NCBI RefSeq assembly: GCF_900142105.1 | Contig: NZ_FQZS01000004.1 | Coordinates: 124,001 to 188,000 of the forward strand | DNA length: 64,000 nucleotides | Reading direction: 5' to 3' | DNA from: Lutispora thermophila DSM 19022 | GTDB taxonomy: Bacteria > Bacillota > Clostridia > Lutisporales > Lutisporaceae | In this document: in pieces, positions 9,037 through 16,656 of the stretch | Numbering within the stretch: position 1 is the first letter of the stretch | How the letters are laid out: every line of letters begins with the position of its first letter | Made by a program: the position numbers and the translations under genes | The notes under the pieces: model-generated | The model's database searches: none | What the model was told of the DNA's origin: nothing | The model's input: only the letters and a program-made list of their open reading frames with translations

Positions 9037-9939
9037 TTAGAGAAAACTTTGTATATTATAGGATTCATATTTCTTTTCAAGCCAAGTGTCGTAAGCCTCT
9101 GGCAACTTCTCCTCTACTAAAGCATCAATTATTTCCGCTTTGCTTTCTTCATAGGTAGCTTCTTTTCCGGCTTTCTTTTCTTCAACTTTAATGATATGAT
9201 ATCCATAATCTGTCTTTACAGGATCGCTTATCTTGCCTATTTCCAAAGAAAAAGCTGCATCCTCAAATTCCTGAAGCATGCGGCCTCTTGGGAAGAATCC
9301 AAGATCTCCGCCATTATTCTTATTGCTATCATCCTTTGAATACTCTTTAGCCAATTCTGCAAAATCTCCGCCGGATTCCAACTTGGACTTAACCTCCAAA
9401 GCCTTTTCTTCAGTGTCTACTAAAATATGTCTTGCCCTAACTTTCTCTTCCTCACCTAAGTAAGCTTTGTTCTCTTCAAAATATGCTTTCATTTCCTCTT
9501 CGGTAATTTCAATGGAGGGTCTTAAAAGCTTTTCTATCAATAAGCTCTTCTTCACATCGTTTCTTATGGAATCCATTGAATAGCCATAGGCTGTTACAAC
9601 CTGCTCAAAAGCTTCAACACTACCATACTGTTCAGCAGCTTTTTCTATTTCTGCTTCTACTTCTGCATCCTGAACTACAATATTCTGAGCCTTGGCTTCC
9701 ATCTCCACGATTTTTTCGGAAATCATGTAATCAAGAGCCTGTTGTCCGTTTTGAGAAACCAGGAAATTGTATAATTCATTTTTTGTGATTTTCTCATTAC
9801 CTACCTTAGCGACAATCTCATTATCTCCCGTTTTGGAATTGTAGTAAATAGTCTCTGCTAATACCAATAGGATCAATAGACCTATTATAATAGCATAAAT
9901 GTTCTTTCCTTTTATTGGGTTTGACACAATCCTCCACAC
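9037..9939 (-). CDS. Membrane-anchored parvulin-type peptidyl-prolyl isomerase (PrsA-like)
   Basis: Extracytoplasmic foldase of about 300 residues. It has an N-terminal signal anchor (IYAIIIGLLILLVLAET, about 15-31), a SurA/PrsA N-terminal chaperone-like helical part (about 40-165), and a parvulin domain (about 167-260) with RARHILVDTEEKA, GGDLGFFPRGRM and YGYHIIKVEEKK. No lipobox cysteine is visible, unlike Bacillus PrsA, so it is anchored by its TM segment. The start is uncertain: GTG at 9939 or GTG at 9927, since a GGAGG lies between them. It is a single-gene unit that plausibly serves folding of the many exported S-layer-type proteins nearby. Confidence 0.88.
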   Translation of the reverse strand: MWRIVSNPIKGKNIYAIIIGLLILLVLAETIYYNSKTGDNEIVAKVGNEKITKNELYNFLVSQNGQQALDYMISEKIVEMEAKAQNIVVQDAEVEAEIEKAAEQYGSVEAFEQVVTAYGYSMDSIRNDVKKSLLIEKLLRPSIEITEEEMKAYFEENKAYLGEEEKVRARHILVDTEEKALEVKSKLESGGDFAELAKEYSKDDSNKNNGGDLGFFPRGRMLQEFEDAAFSLEIGKISDPVKTDYGYHIIKVEEKKAGKEATYEESKAEIIDALVEEKLPEAYDTWLEKKYESYNIQSFL

Positions 9940-10053
9940 CTTTCTAAATATCTCTTTTGCCTCATACTGTGTGTAGCCTTATAGTTGAAGCAAACTATTA
10001 TTATTTTACTATATTATTATCAACTAAACATTTAAATTTCTGTGAATTATTTT

Positions 10054-10087
10054 GAGACATGGGAGACGGTTCTCCATGTCTCTCTTT
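10054..10087. terminator. Hairpin of the GGGAGACGGTTCTCC repeat family
   Basis: GAGACATGG...CCATGTCTC arms enclose a GGGAGACGGTTCTCC-type core, followed by TCTTTT. It stands alone in the gap between the divergent foldase gene and the dehydrogenase remnant. The gap 9940-10209 otherwise shows nothing. Confidence 0.5.
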
Positions 10088-10209
10088 TGCAGTTTTGATT
10101 GGGTAAAAGTAAGACGAAATACTTCTGTGTTTTTAATGCTTCATTAGATACATTTTCTCCAATCAAAGCTTAAATCTATCTAATTTTAAGAATTTTCCAA
10201 GATTAAGCA

Positions 10210-10446
10210 TACTTAGATGGGGGCATCATGAGCGGCATAGATGTATTCAAAATGCTGGCATTGGGTGCCGACGGAGTTCTTATCGGCAGGCCATATACTG
10301 TGGCTGCCTACGGCGGAGGGGAAGAAGGAGTTGCTTTTTATACAGAAAAGATAGGAGAAGAGTTGAAACAGACCATGGTTATGACGGGATGCAATAGCAT
10401 ATCATTTTTGTGGAGATTTTTAGCTATAAATCATAAAAATAAATGA
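10210..10446 (+). pseudogene. C-terminal remnant of an FMN-dependent alpha-hydroxy-acid oxidase/dehydrogenase
   Basis: The frame encodes LDGGIMSGIDVFKMLALGAD, then GVLIGRPYTVAAYGGGEEGV and the segment IGEELKQTMVMTGCNSI. This is the FMN-phosphate-binding end of the lactate-oxidase/glycolate-oxidase family. The other roughly 75 percent of the enzyme is absent, a TAA lies just upstream (10207-10209), and the normal C-terminus is replaced by an unrelated tail. A short ORF from ATG 10228 exists, but a working enzyme is impossible. Confidence 0.8.
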
Positions 10447-10498
10447 ATAACATTATAATTCAAAAATTGACAGAAAATTAACATATTACGACAAATAT

Positions 10499-10527
10499 TT
10501 GCATTTTTTAGTTTTTGAGACTATACT
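10499..10527 (+). promoter_or_regulatory. Sigma-A-type promoter of the chemoreceptor gene
   Basis: TTGCAT, 17-bp spacer, TATACT. It lies 63 bp before the start codon. No flagellar sigma-D-type motif was recognised. Confidence 0.6.
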
Positions 10528-10590
10528 TATTATAAAACCACGATTAAATATGACGTGGACTCCAAATTTTAAGAGAAAGGAGTAATTGTT

Positions 10591-12636
10591 ATGGGGAAAA
10601 AGGTTCGTTATGGTATTATGCTAAAGATGTTCATATTTACTTCTTTATCAGTTCTTCTAATTATGTCAATTATGTCAGTTCAAATATATTTTAGAACGAA
10701 AAACATTATTGTTGATGCTATAGAGAATGATATGGTAACAGCCAAAGAATCTACAATTAATGACATTGAACAAATTCTAAATATTGCAGTTGAGGCTGTG
10801 GAAGAAATAAATCATAATGACTATATCAAGGAATACATAAAGAGAGTTCCTTCGAAAGAGGAAGCAAAGACAACGGAAGGATATCAAAGCCTGTTAAAGA
10901 CTCTCAATCATATAAAGGATAAAGATAGTAACTTTTTAAATGTATTTATTGGTTTGGATAATGTAAACCACATAATCTCAGACAGTGAATTTCAACCTCC
11001 GGAAGGATATGATACCAAAAGCCGTTCATGGTATGTGGGAGCAAGGCAAAATAATGGAATAGCAATAACAGAACCCTACATAGATTCAGGAACGGACCTA
11101 CTCGTTATTACCGTGGCAACGCCTATCAATGACAGCGATGGCAATCTTATAGGTGTCGCTGCTGTTGATATTTCAATTGACGATATATCAAAAATAATGG
11201 GTAGCTATAAATATAAAGATTCAGGTTATGCAATATTAATAGACAATACTGGTAGATTTTTATATCATCCCAACGAAGAGTTGATTATGAGAGATTCGAT
11301 AGAAGAAATCCAGGGAGACTTATCAGCTGTAGGCAGAAAAATGCTCTCAAAGGAGTCAGGAACAGAAGCAATCACAGTTGATGGATCAGAATATTATATA
11401 AGTTATAGTCCAATACCGTTGAGTGACTGGGCAGTAGCCTTGCTGGTGCCAGTGACAGAAGCCCATAGTGAACTTTACTCCTTCAGAACAATTTTCATTA
11501 CAATCATAATAATTGCATTGGCATTCCAATCTCTGGTTATTTTTATACTGGTTAAGGGCATATTAAAGCATATACCGGTTCTCTTGGATGCCTTTAGAAT
11601 GGCTGAAGAAGGAGACTTGACCGTCAGGGCAAACACAAAAGTCCGAGATGAAATTGGATTATTATCCGATGGATTTAACAAGATGGTTGAATCACAAAAG
11701 AACATAATAAACAATGTGGTTGATTCGATAGAAAACATTGTTAATGTTTTTGATAACATAAAGAACAATATGGATGATTTGAATAAAAACATTGAAGACG
11801 TTTCAGCCACTACGGAAGAAATTGCAGCCGGTATGGAAGAGACCTCAGCATCAATGGAAGAAATGAATGCAACATCTAACGAAATTACAGAAATTCTTGA
11901 TGATATAGCCCAAAAAGCAGAAGAAGGAGTAATATCGGCAAAAGACATATATAATAGGGCTTTGGAAGTAAAAAAAGAAGCTATAGAATCAAAGAAGAAT
12001 GTCAATGACATATATGATGTATCCCAAAATAAGCTTAAGGAAGCCATAGAAGAATCTAAGACCATAGAACAAATAAACGTGCTGTCAGAATCAATATTGG
12101 CTATAACGGAACAAACCAACCTTCTGGCCCTCAATGCTGCCATAGAAGCAGCCAGAGCAGGAGAAGCAGGAAAAGGATTTGCAGTTGTGGCAGATGAGAT
12201 CAGGAAACTTGCGGAAGAATCAAAAAATGCAGTGGCAAAAATACAGAAGATAACGGAGAATGTTCTGCAATCCGTAAACAAGCTGGTAATGAGTTCAAAT
12301 GAGGTCCTGGATCTTGTAGATAAAAAGGTAATTAAGGATTATGAAATACTGGTTGACACATCCGGGCAATACAGTAATGACGCTACGTATTTCGAACATT
12401 TGGTCAGTGATTTTTCAAGCTCATTCTCCACGCTGAAAGACATGGTCATGAACATGATAAAAGCCATAGAAGAAGTAAGCATGTCAACAAATCAAGAAAC
12501 TGAAGCTATATCAAACATAGCAGAAAGATCAACGAATATTATTGAGAAAACCAACGATGTGATTAATGAAATGAAGGATGCACAAGAAAAAATTGATGAT
12601 TTGATGAATGTAATCAGTAAATTTAAGCTCAAATAA
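10591..12636 (+). CDS. Methyl-accepting chemotaxis protein with amino-acid-type dCache domain
   Basis: Transmembrane chemoreceptor of 681 residues. TM1 is at about 11-33, the periplasmic-side dCache_1 domain 34-298, TM2 299-321, HAMP 322-374, and the signalling coiled coil runs to the C-terminus with the hairpin tip [20 protein letters not shown] around 507-526. The dCache domain holds Tyr140, Arg145, Trp147, Tyr148, Tyr163 and Asp193. Their spacing matches the universal amino-acid-binding motif known from PctA-type receptors, so the ligand is probably an amino acid. It starts at ATG after AAAGGAG. It is monocistronic, ending at the palindrome at 12676. The receptor fits the amino-acid-fermenting lifestyle. 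Confidence 0.95.
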   Translation: MGKKVRYGIMLKMFIFTSLSVLLIMSIMSVQIYFRTKNIIVDAIENDMVTAKESTINDIEQILNIAVEAVEEINHNDYIKEYIKRVPSKEEAKTTEGYQSLLKTLNHIKDKDSNFLNVFIGLDNVNHIISDSEFQPPEGYDTKSRSWYVGARQNNGIAITEPYIDSGTDLLVITVATPINDSDGNLIGVAAVDISIDDISKIMGSYKYKDSGYAILIDNTGRFLYHPNEELIMRDSIEEIQGDLSAVGRKMLSKESGTEAITVDGSEYYISYSPIPLSDWAVALLVPVTEAHSELYSFRTIFITIIIIALAFQSLVIFILVKGILKHIPVLLDAFRMAEEGDLTVRANTKVRDEIGLLSDGFNKMVESQKNIINNVVDSIENIVNVFDNIKNNMDDLNKNIEDVSATTEEIAAGMEETSASMEEMNATSNEITEILDDIAQKAEEGVISAKDIYNRALEVKKEAIESKKNVNDIYDVSQNKLKEAIEESKTIEQINVLSESILAITEQTNLLALNAAIEAARAGEAGKGFAVVADEIRKLAEESKNAVAKIQKITENVLQSVNKLVMSSNEVLDLVDKKVIKDYEILVDTSGQYSNDATYFEHLVSDFSSSFSTLKDMVMNMIKAIEEVSMSTNQETEAISNIAERSTNIIEKTNDVINEMKDAQEKIDDLMNVISKFKLK

Positions 12637-12675
12637 TATGTGTCAGTACAGATATTCATGAAAAACAGCATGATA

Positions 12676-12715
12676 AAAAGGATCAGAAGCAGATATATCT
12701 GCTTCTGATCCTTTT
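12676..12715. terminator. Bidirectional terminator, 40-bp perfect palindrome
   Basis: AAAAGGATCAGAAGCAGATA followed directly by its exact complement. It is placed between the convergent chemoreceptor and PKD-protein genes, with A/T runs on both sides to serve both. Confidence 0.88.
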
Positions 12716-12742
12716 GTCTTTGCAATAATATAAGCCTTTATC

Positions 12743-13966
12743 CTACTTAATGTTCGGTGAATCATCACCGGGTTTATCATCAGGTATATCCGGCTTTTCA
12801 AGAACCTTAAGATTATGTATGAAAGGTTGGCTGTGAGCCCCTTTTGAATCCTGCACCACAAGGGATATTTTATAATTTCCCGGTACGTCAAAGGTATAAT
12901 TCAGAGTTTCTCTATCAGAGTTGTAAATTACGGTACCGTCTTTTTCTATGGTCCAAAGCCTTGCTGCAATCGAATCTTCCGGATCTGAATCTGAAGATTT
13001 ATCAACAAAAACCACATCATCTCCCGAATAGACCTTATTTATGCTTATGGAAAACTCTGCTACCGGAGGATTGTTGCTGACCTTTTTATGTACAATTTCT
13101 GTATCTTTTCCTCTGGATATAAATGACGGAATAGCTTTTCCAAATAACCAGAATGCTCCTCCTATAAGTGCTGCCAAGATCATCATAGAAGCTATGAATC
13201 TGGGCCAGGACACTACGTATCTCTTCTTTGCTTTTATCAGGTTTTTTCTTATCTGATCATCCAAGGAAGCATCTTCGATAAAGGTTGTATAAAGAAGAGT
13301 ATTCTTAAAGTCATCATAAATCTCCTTTGTAGAATTGTAAGAGCCTGCCATGGCTTTGGAAATTATGGGGAATATGGCAGGAGGGATGGCATCCTTGTCT
13401 TTTTCCATGTCTCCTTGAGGAGTGTTGGCGAATATGCAGCAAATGATCTGTCCCATCCTTTTGCTTACCTGACTGAAATCTATATTAAGATTATCCTTAT
13501 CAAAGCAAAACAGATTGGAAAAGTTCAAATACTTTCCGTTGATCACTGATAAGTTATTCAAGTCACATAAGATGTATTGGATTAAAGGAATAGACTTATC
13601 AATTTCCATAAATCTTTTCAAAAGCTGCTCTGTAATAAACATCTTATCTGCAATGGTGAGGTTGTGCTTGGAGAGATACTCCTCCATGGGGGTTCCGTTA
13701 GGAAAAGGAAATAAGGCATAAAATACTCCATCAATTTCAAAGGAATCCATGAGAATTTTTGATAAACCGTCATTACTATAGTAAAAGTTGTTCTTTACAA
13801 TATCAATGATATCTTTGTCGATGAATTCATTTAAAATAAATTTATCTTTTATGTCGCTATATGCCAGTTGACATGCATAGAGAGATTGATACTTGTCAGA
13901 AAAAAGAGTATCTAGTATAACGTATCTATCATTAATAATCCTTTGCTCCAAGTAATCCACCCCCAA
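12743..13966 (-). CDS. Membrane pseudokinase-like protein with extracellular PKD domain
   Basis: About 400 residues with no close family that I recognise. The N-terminal 230 residues look like a degenerate protein-kinase fold: RYVILDTLF near 14-22 in N-lobe position, LCDLNNLSV (133-141) where kinases have the HRDLKPxN catalytic loop, and IISKAMAGSYNSTKEIYDDF (201-220) like the C-lobe end. The glycine-rich loop and DFG are not evident, so activity is doubtful. One TM segment follows (about 256-278), then a PKD/Ig-like domain (299-389) with a Pro/Asp-rich tail outside the cell. Start choice is uncertain: TTG at 13966, or TTG at 13951, which follows GGGGGTGGA more sensibly. It forms a single-gene unit. 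Confidence 0.6.
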   Translation of the reverse strand: MGVDYLEQRIINDRYVILDTLFSDKYQSLYACQLAYSDIKDKFILNEFIDKDIIDIVKNNFYYSNDGLSKILMDSFEIDGVFYALFPFPNGTPMEEYLSKHNLTIADKMFITEQLLKRFMEIDKSIPLIQYILCDLNNLSVINGKYLNFSNLFCFDKDNLNIDFSQVSKRMGQIICCIFANTPQGDMEKDKDAIPPAIFPIISKAMAGSYNSTKEIYDDFKNTLLYTTFIEDASLDDQIRKNLIKAKKRYVVSWPRFIASMMILAALIGGAFWLFGKAIPSFISRGKDTEIVHKKVSNNPPVAEFSISINKVYSGDDVVFVDKSSDSDPEDSIAARLWTIEKDGTVIYNSDRETLNYTFDVPGNYKISLVVQDSKGAHSQPFIHNLKVLEKPDIPDDKPGDDSPNIK

Positions 13967-14147
13967 TCTATACTATTCTACACAAAGTAAATTTTTCCTC
14001 CAATATATACCAAGGTTTGCGTAAAAAAAGCCATAATAAAGGATTATTTGTGCAAATATTCAAATAATATGGCAAACCTTTCATTTCTGTTCTATTTAAT
14101 TCAAATCCCATATCTTAAGAAAGGTTTCCGTTTAGAAATATTATTAT

Positions 14148-14232
14148 AAAAAAGGCACCCTTTACAGGGTGCAATACTGAGTGGGGTTAACGATTGTGTC
14201 TCTATAATATGAGACTTCAGGGGTTAAATACA
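14148..14232 (-). ncRNA. Candidate small RNA with two C-rich TTAACCCC motifs
   Basis: A transcript of about 85 nt is predicted from a minus-strand promoter (14238-14266) to an intrinsic terminator (stem GCACCC/GGGTGC, 14155-14172, followed on the minus strand by a T-run). The predicted RNA folds as ATTGT...ACAAT enclosing a GTCTC/GAGAC hairpin and displays TTTAACCCCTGAA and GTTAACCCCACTC, the first in a loop and the second in the linker. No ORF of note. Repeated C-rich single strands are typical of sRNAs that block G-rich ribosome binding sites; that function is inferred. Confidence 0.6.
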
Positions 14233-14237
14233 ATTTA

Positions 14238-14266
14238 ATTATATTACATCAGGAATTAATATGCAA
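14238..14266 (-). promoter_or_regulatory. Promoter of the candidate small RNA
   Basis: On the minus strand TTGCAT, 17-bp spacer, TATAAT, a near-consensus sigma-A promoter with no protein-coding gene immediately downstream. Confidence 0.7.
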
Positions 14267-14438
14267 TAGGGTTAGAAAAAAACATAAAAAATTTGTAGAA
14301 TTATAGATGATAGGTTAGACATATATCAAATGTTATAAGCATAAAAGTGCTGCAATCGCTAACCTAATCATAAAATGACAAATAACGACAATATACGCCA
14401 TGAATGGATAAATATACTAAGTGATGCATAATAATGCA

Positions 14439-14473
14439 AAGTAATCATATATCAATCAGCTATATGATTACTT
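14439..14473. repeat. Palindromic hairpin in non-coding gap
   Basis: Perfect 13-bp arms AAGTAATCATATA / TATATGATTACTT separated by 9 bases. The surrounding stretch 14274-14612 is AT-rich and holds no gene that I can support. The hairpin may terminate the ligase operon on the minus strand. Confidence 0.5.
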
Positions 14474-14554
14474 TAAACAATAATGACATAAAATATAGTA
14501 AGTATAAATAAACAATACTTATTTTTATTACCATATGCTTCAGGTAATCTTTAG

Positions 14555-14611
14555 TGCTAGTGACCAGCAGCCAGAGGTCAGCGATTCACCCCATAGGAAT
14601 GCCCTATGCTT
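14555..14611. repeat. Dispersed intergenic repeat copy
   Basis: GCTAGTGACCAGCAGCCAG, then CACCCCATAGGAATGCCCTATGC: both dispersed word families side by side, directly abutting the 3' end of the ligase gene. Confidence 0.6.
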
Positions 14612-14612
14612 G

Positions 14613-16121
14613 CTATAATATCCTCCTTATAATCTTTCCTGTCTCCGTCTTTGGCAGTTCATCCATAAATTCAATTTCCTGAGGAGATGCAAAAGGAGAT
14701 ACCCTGTTTCGTACCAATGATCTATACTCGATCTCCAATTGGGGACCAGGTTCATAACCGCTTTTCAACACCACAAAAGCTTTTACAGCCTCTCCCATCA
14801 ATTTATCCGGCATGCCTTTCACCGCCACCTCAGCTACTGAAGGATGGCTCATGAGGACGCTCTCAACCTCGAATGGCGTTACCAAATGCCCTGCCGTATT
14901 TATTACATCATCCTCACGGCTCAAATAATAGAAGTAGCCTTCTTCATCCTTGTAAGCCAAATCGCCGGTTATGTACCAGCCGTTCTTAAATTTCTCAGCA
15001 TACTTTTCTGGGTTCCCCCAATAATTCAGAAACATGGAAGGCCAAGACGGCTTTAAAGCTAAATGACCCTTGCCTCCGGGAGGCATAGGATTAAAATTAT
15101 CGTCCAATATCTCTGCTTCCACGTCTACCAACACCTTTCCCATGGTATCATAACCCTTCTTGGGAAAAGTGCCATCATATCCAATTATTATTGAACCGGT
15201 TTCTGTTTGAAACCAATGATTGTACACCGTCAGGCCGAGATTATCCTCTGCCCAGCGGCATACCTCAGGATTTAATGCCTCTCCGGCACTGAATATCTTC
15301 TTCAGATGGCTAAGATCATATTCCTTCGCCTTGGCCGGATCTTCTCGCATGAGCATCCTCAGCAAAGTAGGAGCAGTGTACCATATTTCTATTTTGTATT
15401 TATCCAGAAGTCCCAATACCTGATTCATCCTGTAGCCAGGCTCTGCCACCAATATATCGGCTCCTGTACTTAATGACCCCAATATGCCATAGGAGGTTCC
15501 TGTTACCCAGGCCGGATCAGCAGTAAACCAGCACTTCAAGCCAGGTCTCAATCCTACTATGTCCTTGGAGGTCTTCCAGTGGCTCATTATAGCACCGTGG
15601 CAATGGACAGCTCCTTTAGGCTTGCCTGTGGTACCGGAAGTATAATGAATTATCGCATAATCCTCCTTGGACATTTTTACTGATTCAAAATCTTCACTCA
15701 TGGATAGAAGCCTTCTCCTGAACTCTCCTTCCCTGTCAACCAATATGCTCGGCAAGCCCTCTACATTCTCTGAAAGCTTAGCTTCAGCAACTATTAAAGA
15801 GCCTTGGCAGTCGGAAAATCTTTCCCTCACAGCATCAGGACCGAAGGAAGGAAAGAGAGGACAATAAATTGCACCGATCTTGAAGATGCCCAGTATGAAA
15901 AAATAGGTTTCAGGAGACCTATCCAGATAGACGAACACCCTGTCCCCTTTCTTTATACCGTGTGACTTAAGCAAATTAGCCACCCTGTTGGACATGTAAT
16001 CCAGATCTTTGTAGCTCCAGCTTTCCTCTCTGCCTAGTCTGTCTACATACAGCAAAGCCCTCTCATCCATGTTGTCCTTGTTTTTATCAAATATGAAATC
16101 AGCAATATTGATAAAAATCAC
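14613..16121 (-). CDS. Acetyl-CoA-synthetase-like acyl-AMP ligase of a dlt-like operon
   Basis: ANL-superfamily adenylating enzyme of about 502 residues. P-loop YTSGTTGKPKG (160-170), A5 motif YNHWFQTETG (300-309), WYITGDLAY hinge region, and catalytic C-terminal Lys496 in ETGKIIRR. It resembles AcsA-type acetate ligases (WFTADPAWVTGTSYG) more than DltA. The bulky WF pair in the A5 motif resembles the WW of acetyl-CoA synthetases, which restricts the pocket to small acyl groups. It lies 9 bp after an acyl carrier protein and downstream of MBOAT and SGNH genes, so it probably charges that carrier with acetyl or another short acyl group. The start is doubtful: GTG at 16121 overlaps its own GGGAG. 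Substrate is inferred. Confidence 0.85.
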   Translation of the reverse strand: MIFINIADFIFDKNKDNMDERALLYVDRLGREESWSYKDLDYMSNRVANLLKSHGIKKGDRVFVYLDRSPETYFFILGIFKIGAIYCPLFPSFGPDAVRERFSDCQGSLIVAEAKLSENVEGLPSILVDREGEFRRRLLSMSEDFESVKMSKEDYAIIHYTSGTTGKPKGAVHCHGAIMSHWKTSKDIVGLRPGLKCWFTADPAWVTGTSYGILGSLSTGADILVAEPGYRMNQVLGLLDKYKIEIWYTAPTLLRMLMREDPAKAKEYDLSHLKKIFSAGEALNPEVCRWAEDNLGLTVYNHWFQTETGSIIIGYDGTFPKKGYDTMGKVLVDVEAEILDDNFNPMPPGGKGHLALKPSWPSMFLNYWGNPEKYAEKFKNGWYITGDLAYKDEEGYFYYLSREDDVINTAGHLVTPFEVESVLMSHPSVAEVAVKGMPDKLMGEAVKAFVVLKSGYEPGPQLEIEYRSLVRNRVSPFASPQEIEFMDELPKTETGKIIRRIL

Positions 16122-16130
16122 TCCCTGCTA

Positions 16131-16370
16131 TCAATTGGACTTTTCTTCTAGCAATGCCACCATCTTATTTATTGTATCAGCCTCAGCATCCAATATTTCA
16201 TAATCTTCAACTTTAATGCCGAAAGTCCTGTTTATGAAAAAAGTCAACTCCAAGATGCCGAAAGAATCGATCAAACCACTGTTTATCAGTGACTCATCAT
16301 AACTTAAATCCTTTTTGCCTTTAATAATATTCTTCAATAAAAAATCCTTAATAGCTTCTCTTTTATCCAT
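16131..16370 (-). CDS. Acyl carrier protein of the dlt-like operon (DltC-like)
   Basis: 79 residues, the usual size. Four-helix carrier fold with the phosphopantetheine attachment motif LIDSFGILEL, the modified serine being Ser36. It starts at ATG after GGAGGTAG. It sits between the 33-residue microprotein and the acyl-AMP ligase, the position of a carrier that receives an activated acyl group in the cytoplasm and presents it to the MBOAT protein. It is more like DltC than fatty-acid AcpP in length and context, but what it carries is unknown. Confidence 0.9.
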   Translation of the reverse strand: MDKREAIKDFLLKNIIKGKKDLSYDESLINSGLIDSFGILELTFFINRTFGIKVEDYEILDAEADTINKMVALLEEKSN

Positions 16371-16432
16371 TTTACTACCTCCAATTTTTCAGATAAGCTT
16401 AAAAGCCCAACACTTACTCATGGATCATTGCT

Positions 16433-16534
16433 CTAAAAACCAACATATTGAAATCCGGTGCCAAAATTTCCAAAGGCCAGCACCGCATATAGCATTATAA
16501 ACAATATTATAGCCCTTATCCACTCATTTTTCAT
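16433..16534 (-). CDS. DltX-like acyl-shuttle microprotein, 33 residues
   Basis: The short frame MKNEWIRAIILFIM... has one membrane segment (about residues 7-22) and ends in the hexapeptide FQYVGF. Known biology: DltX microproteins end in FIYNEF-type sequences (F-x-Y-x-x-F) whose tyrosine accepts the acyl group from the MBOAT protein and hands it to DltD. A GGAGG lies 10 bases before the ATG and 7 bases before an in-frame GTG at 16537, which could give 34 residues. It sits between MBOAT and carrier genes of a dlt-like operon. The sequence is too short for standard gene finding. The functional call rests on the C-terminal motif, the TM segment and context together. Confidence 0.8.
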   Translation of the reverse strand: MKNEWIRAIILFIMLYAVLAFGNFGTGFQYVGF

Positions 16535-16582
16535 CACAATATTACCTCCATGCTTCTTGTGCTTCGTGCTACGGGTCTTATG

Positions 16583-16640
16583 TGCCATGGCAAGATCCTA
16601 GAGGAATACCCTAATGCCAAAGAGTAGCCACCAGCGACAA
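16583..16640. repeat. Dispersed intergenic repeat inside the dlt-like operon
   Basis: Contains GGCAAGATCCTAGAGGAATACCCTAATGCC and AGTAGCCACCAGCGAC, matching both dispersed word families, in the gap between the MBOAT gene and the microprotein. Confidence 0.5.
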
Positions 16641-16656
16641 ATTTAATCAGGAATTC

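Noticed and set aside
10228-10446. 72-residue ORF as a functional small oxidase
   Set aside because: It encodes only the C-terminal FMN-phosphate region, with coding similarity continuing upstream of its ATG.
11475-12281. 268-residue antisense ORF opposite the chemoreceptor
   Set aside because: Mirror of the coiled-coil coding strand; no RBS, no family.
14071-14078. GGCAAACC, resembling part of a cyclic-di-GMP-I riboswitch
   Set aside because: The rest of the aptamer (GNRA hairpin, GCAAAGCC-type segment, receptor) is absent, and it lies outside any leader.
16315-16500. Plus-strand ORF opposite the carrier protein and microprotein
   Set aside because: No RBS; it overlaps two better-supported minus-strand genes.
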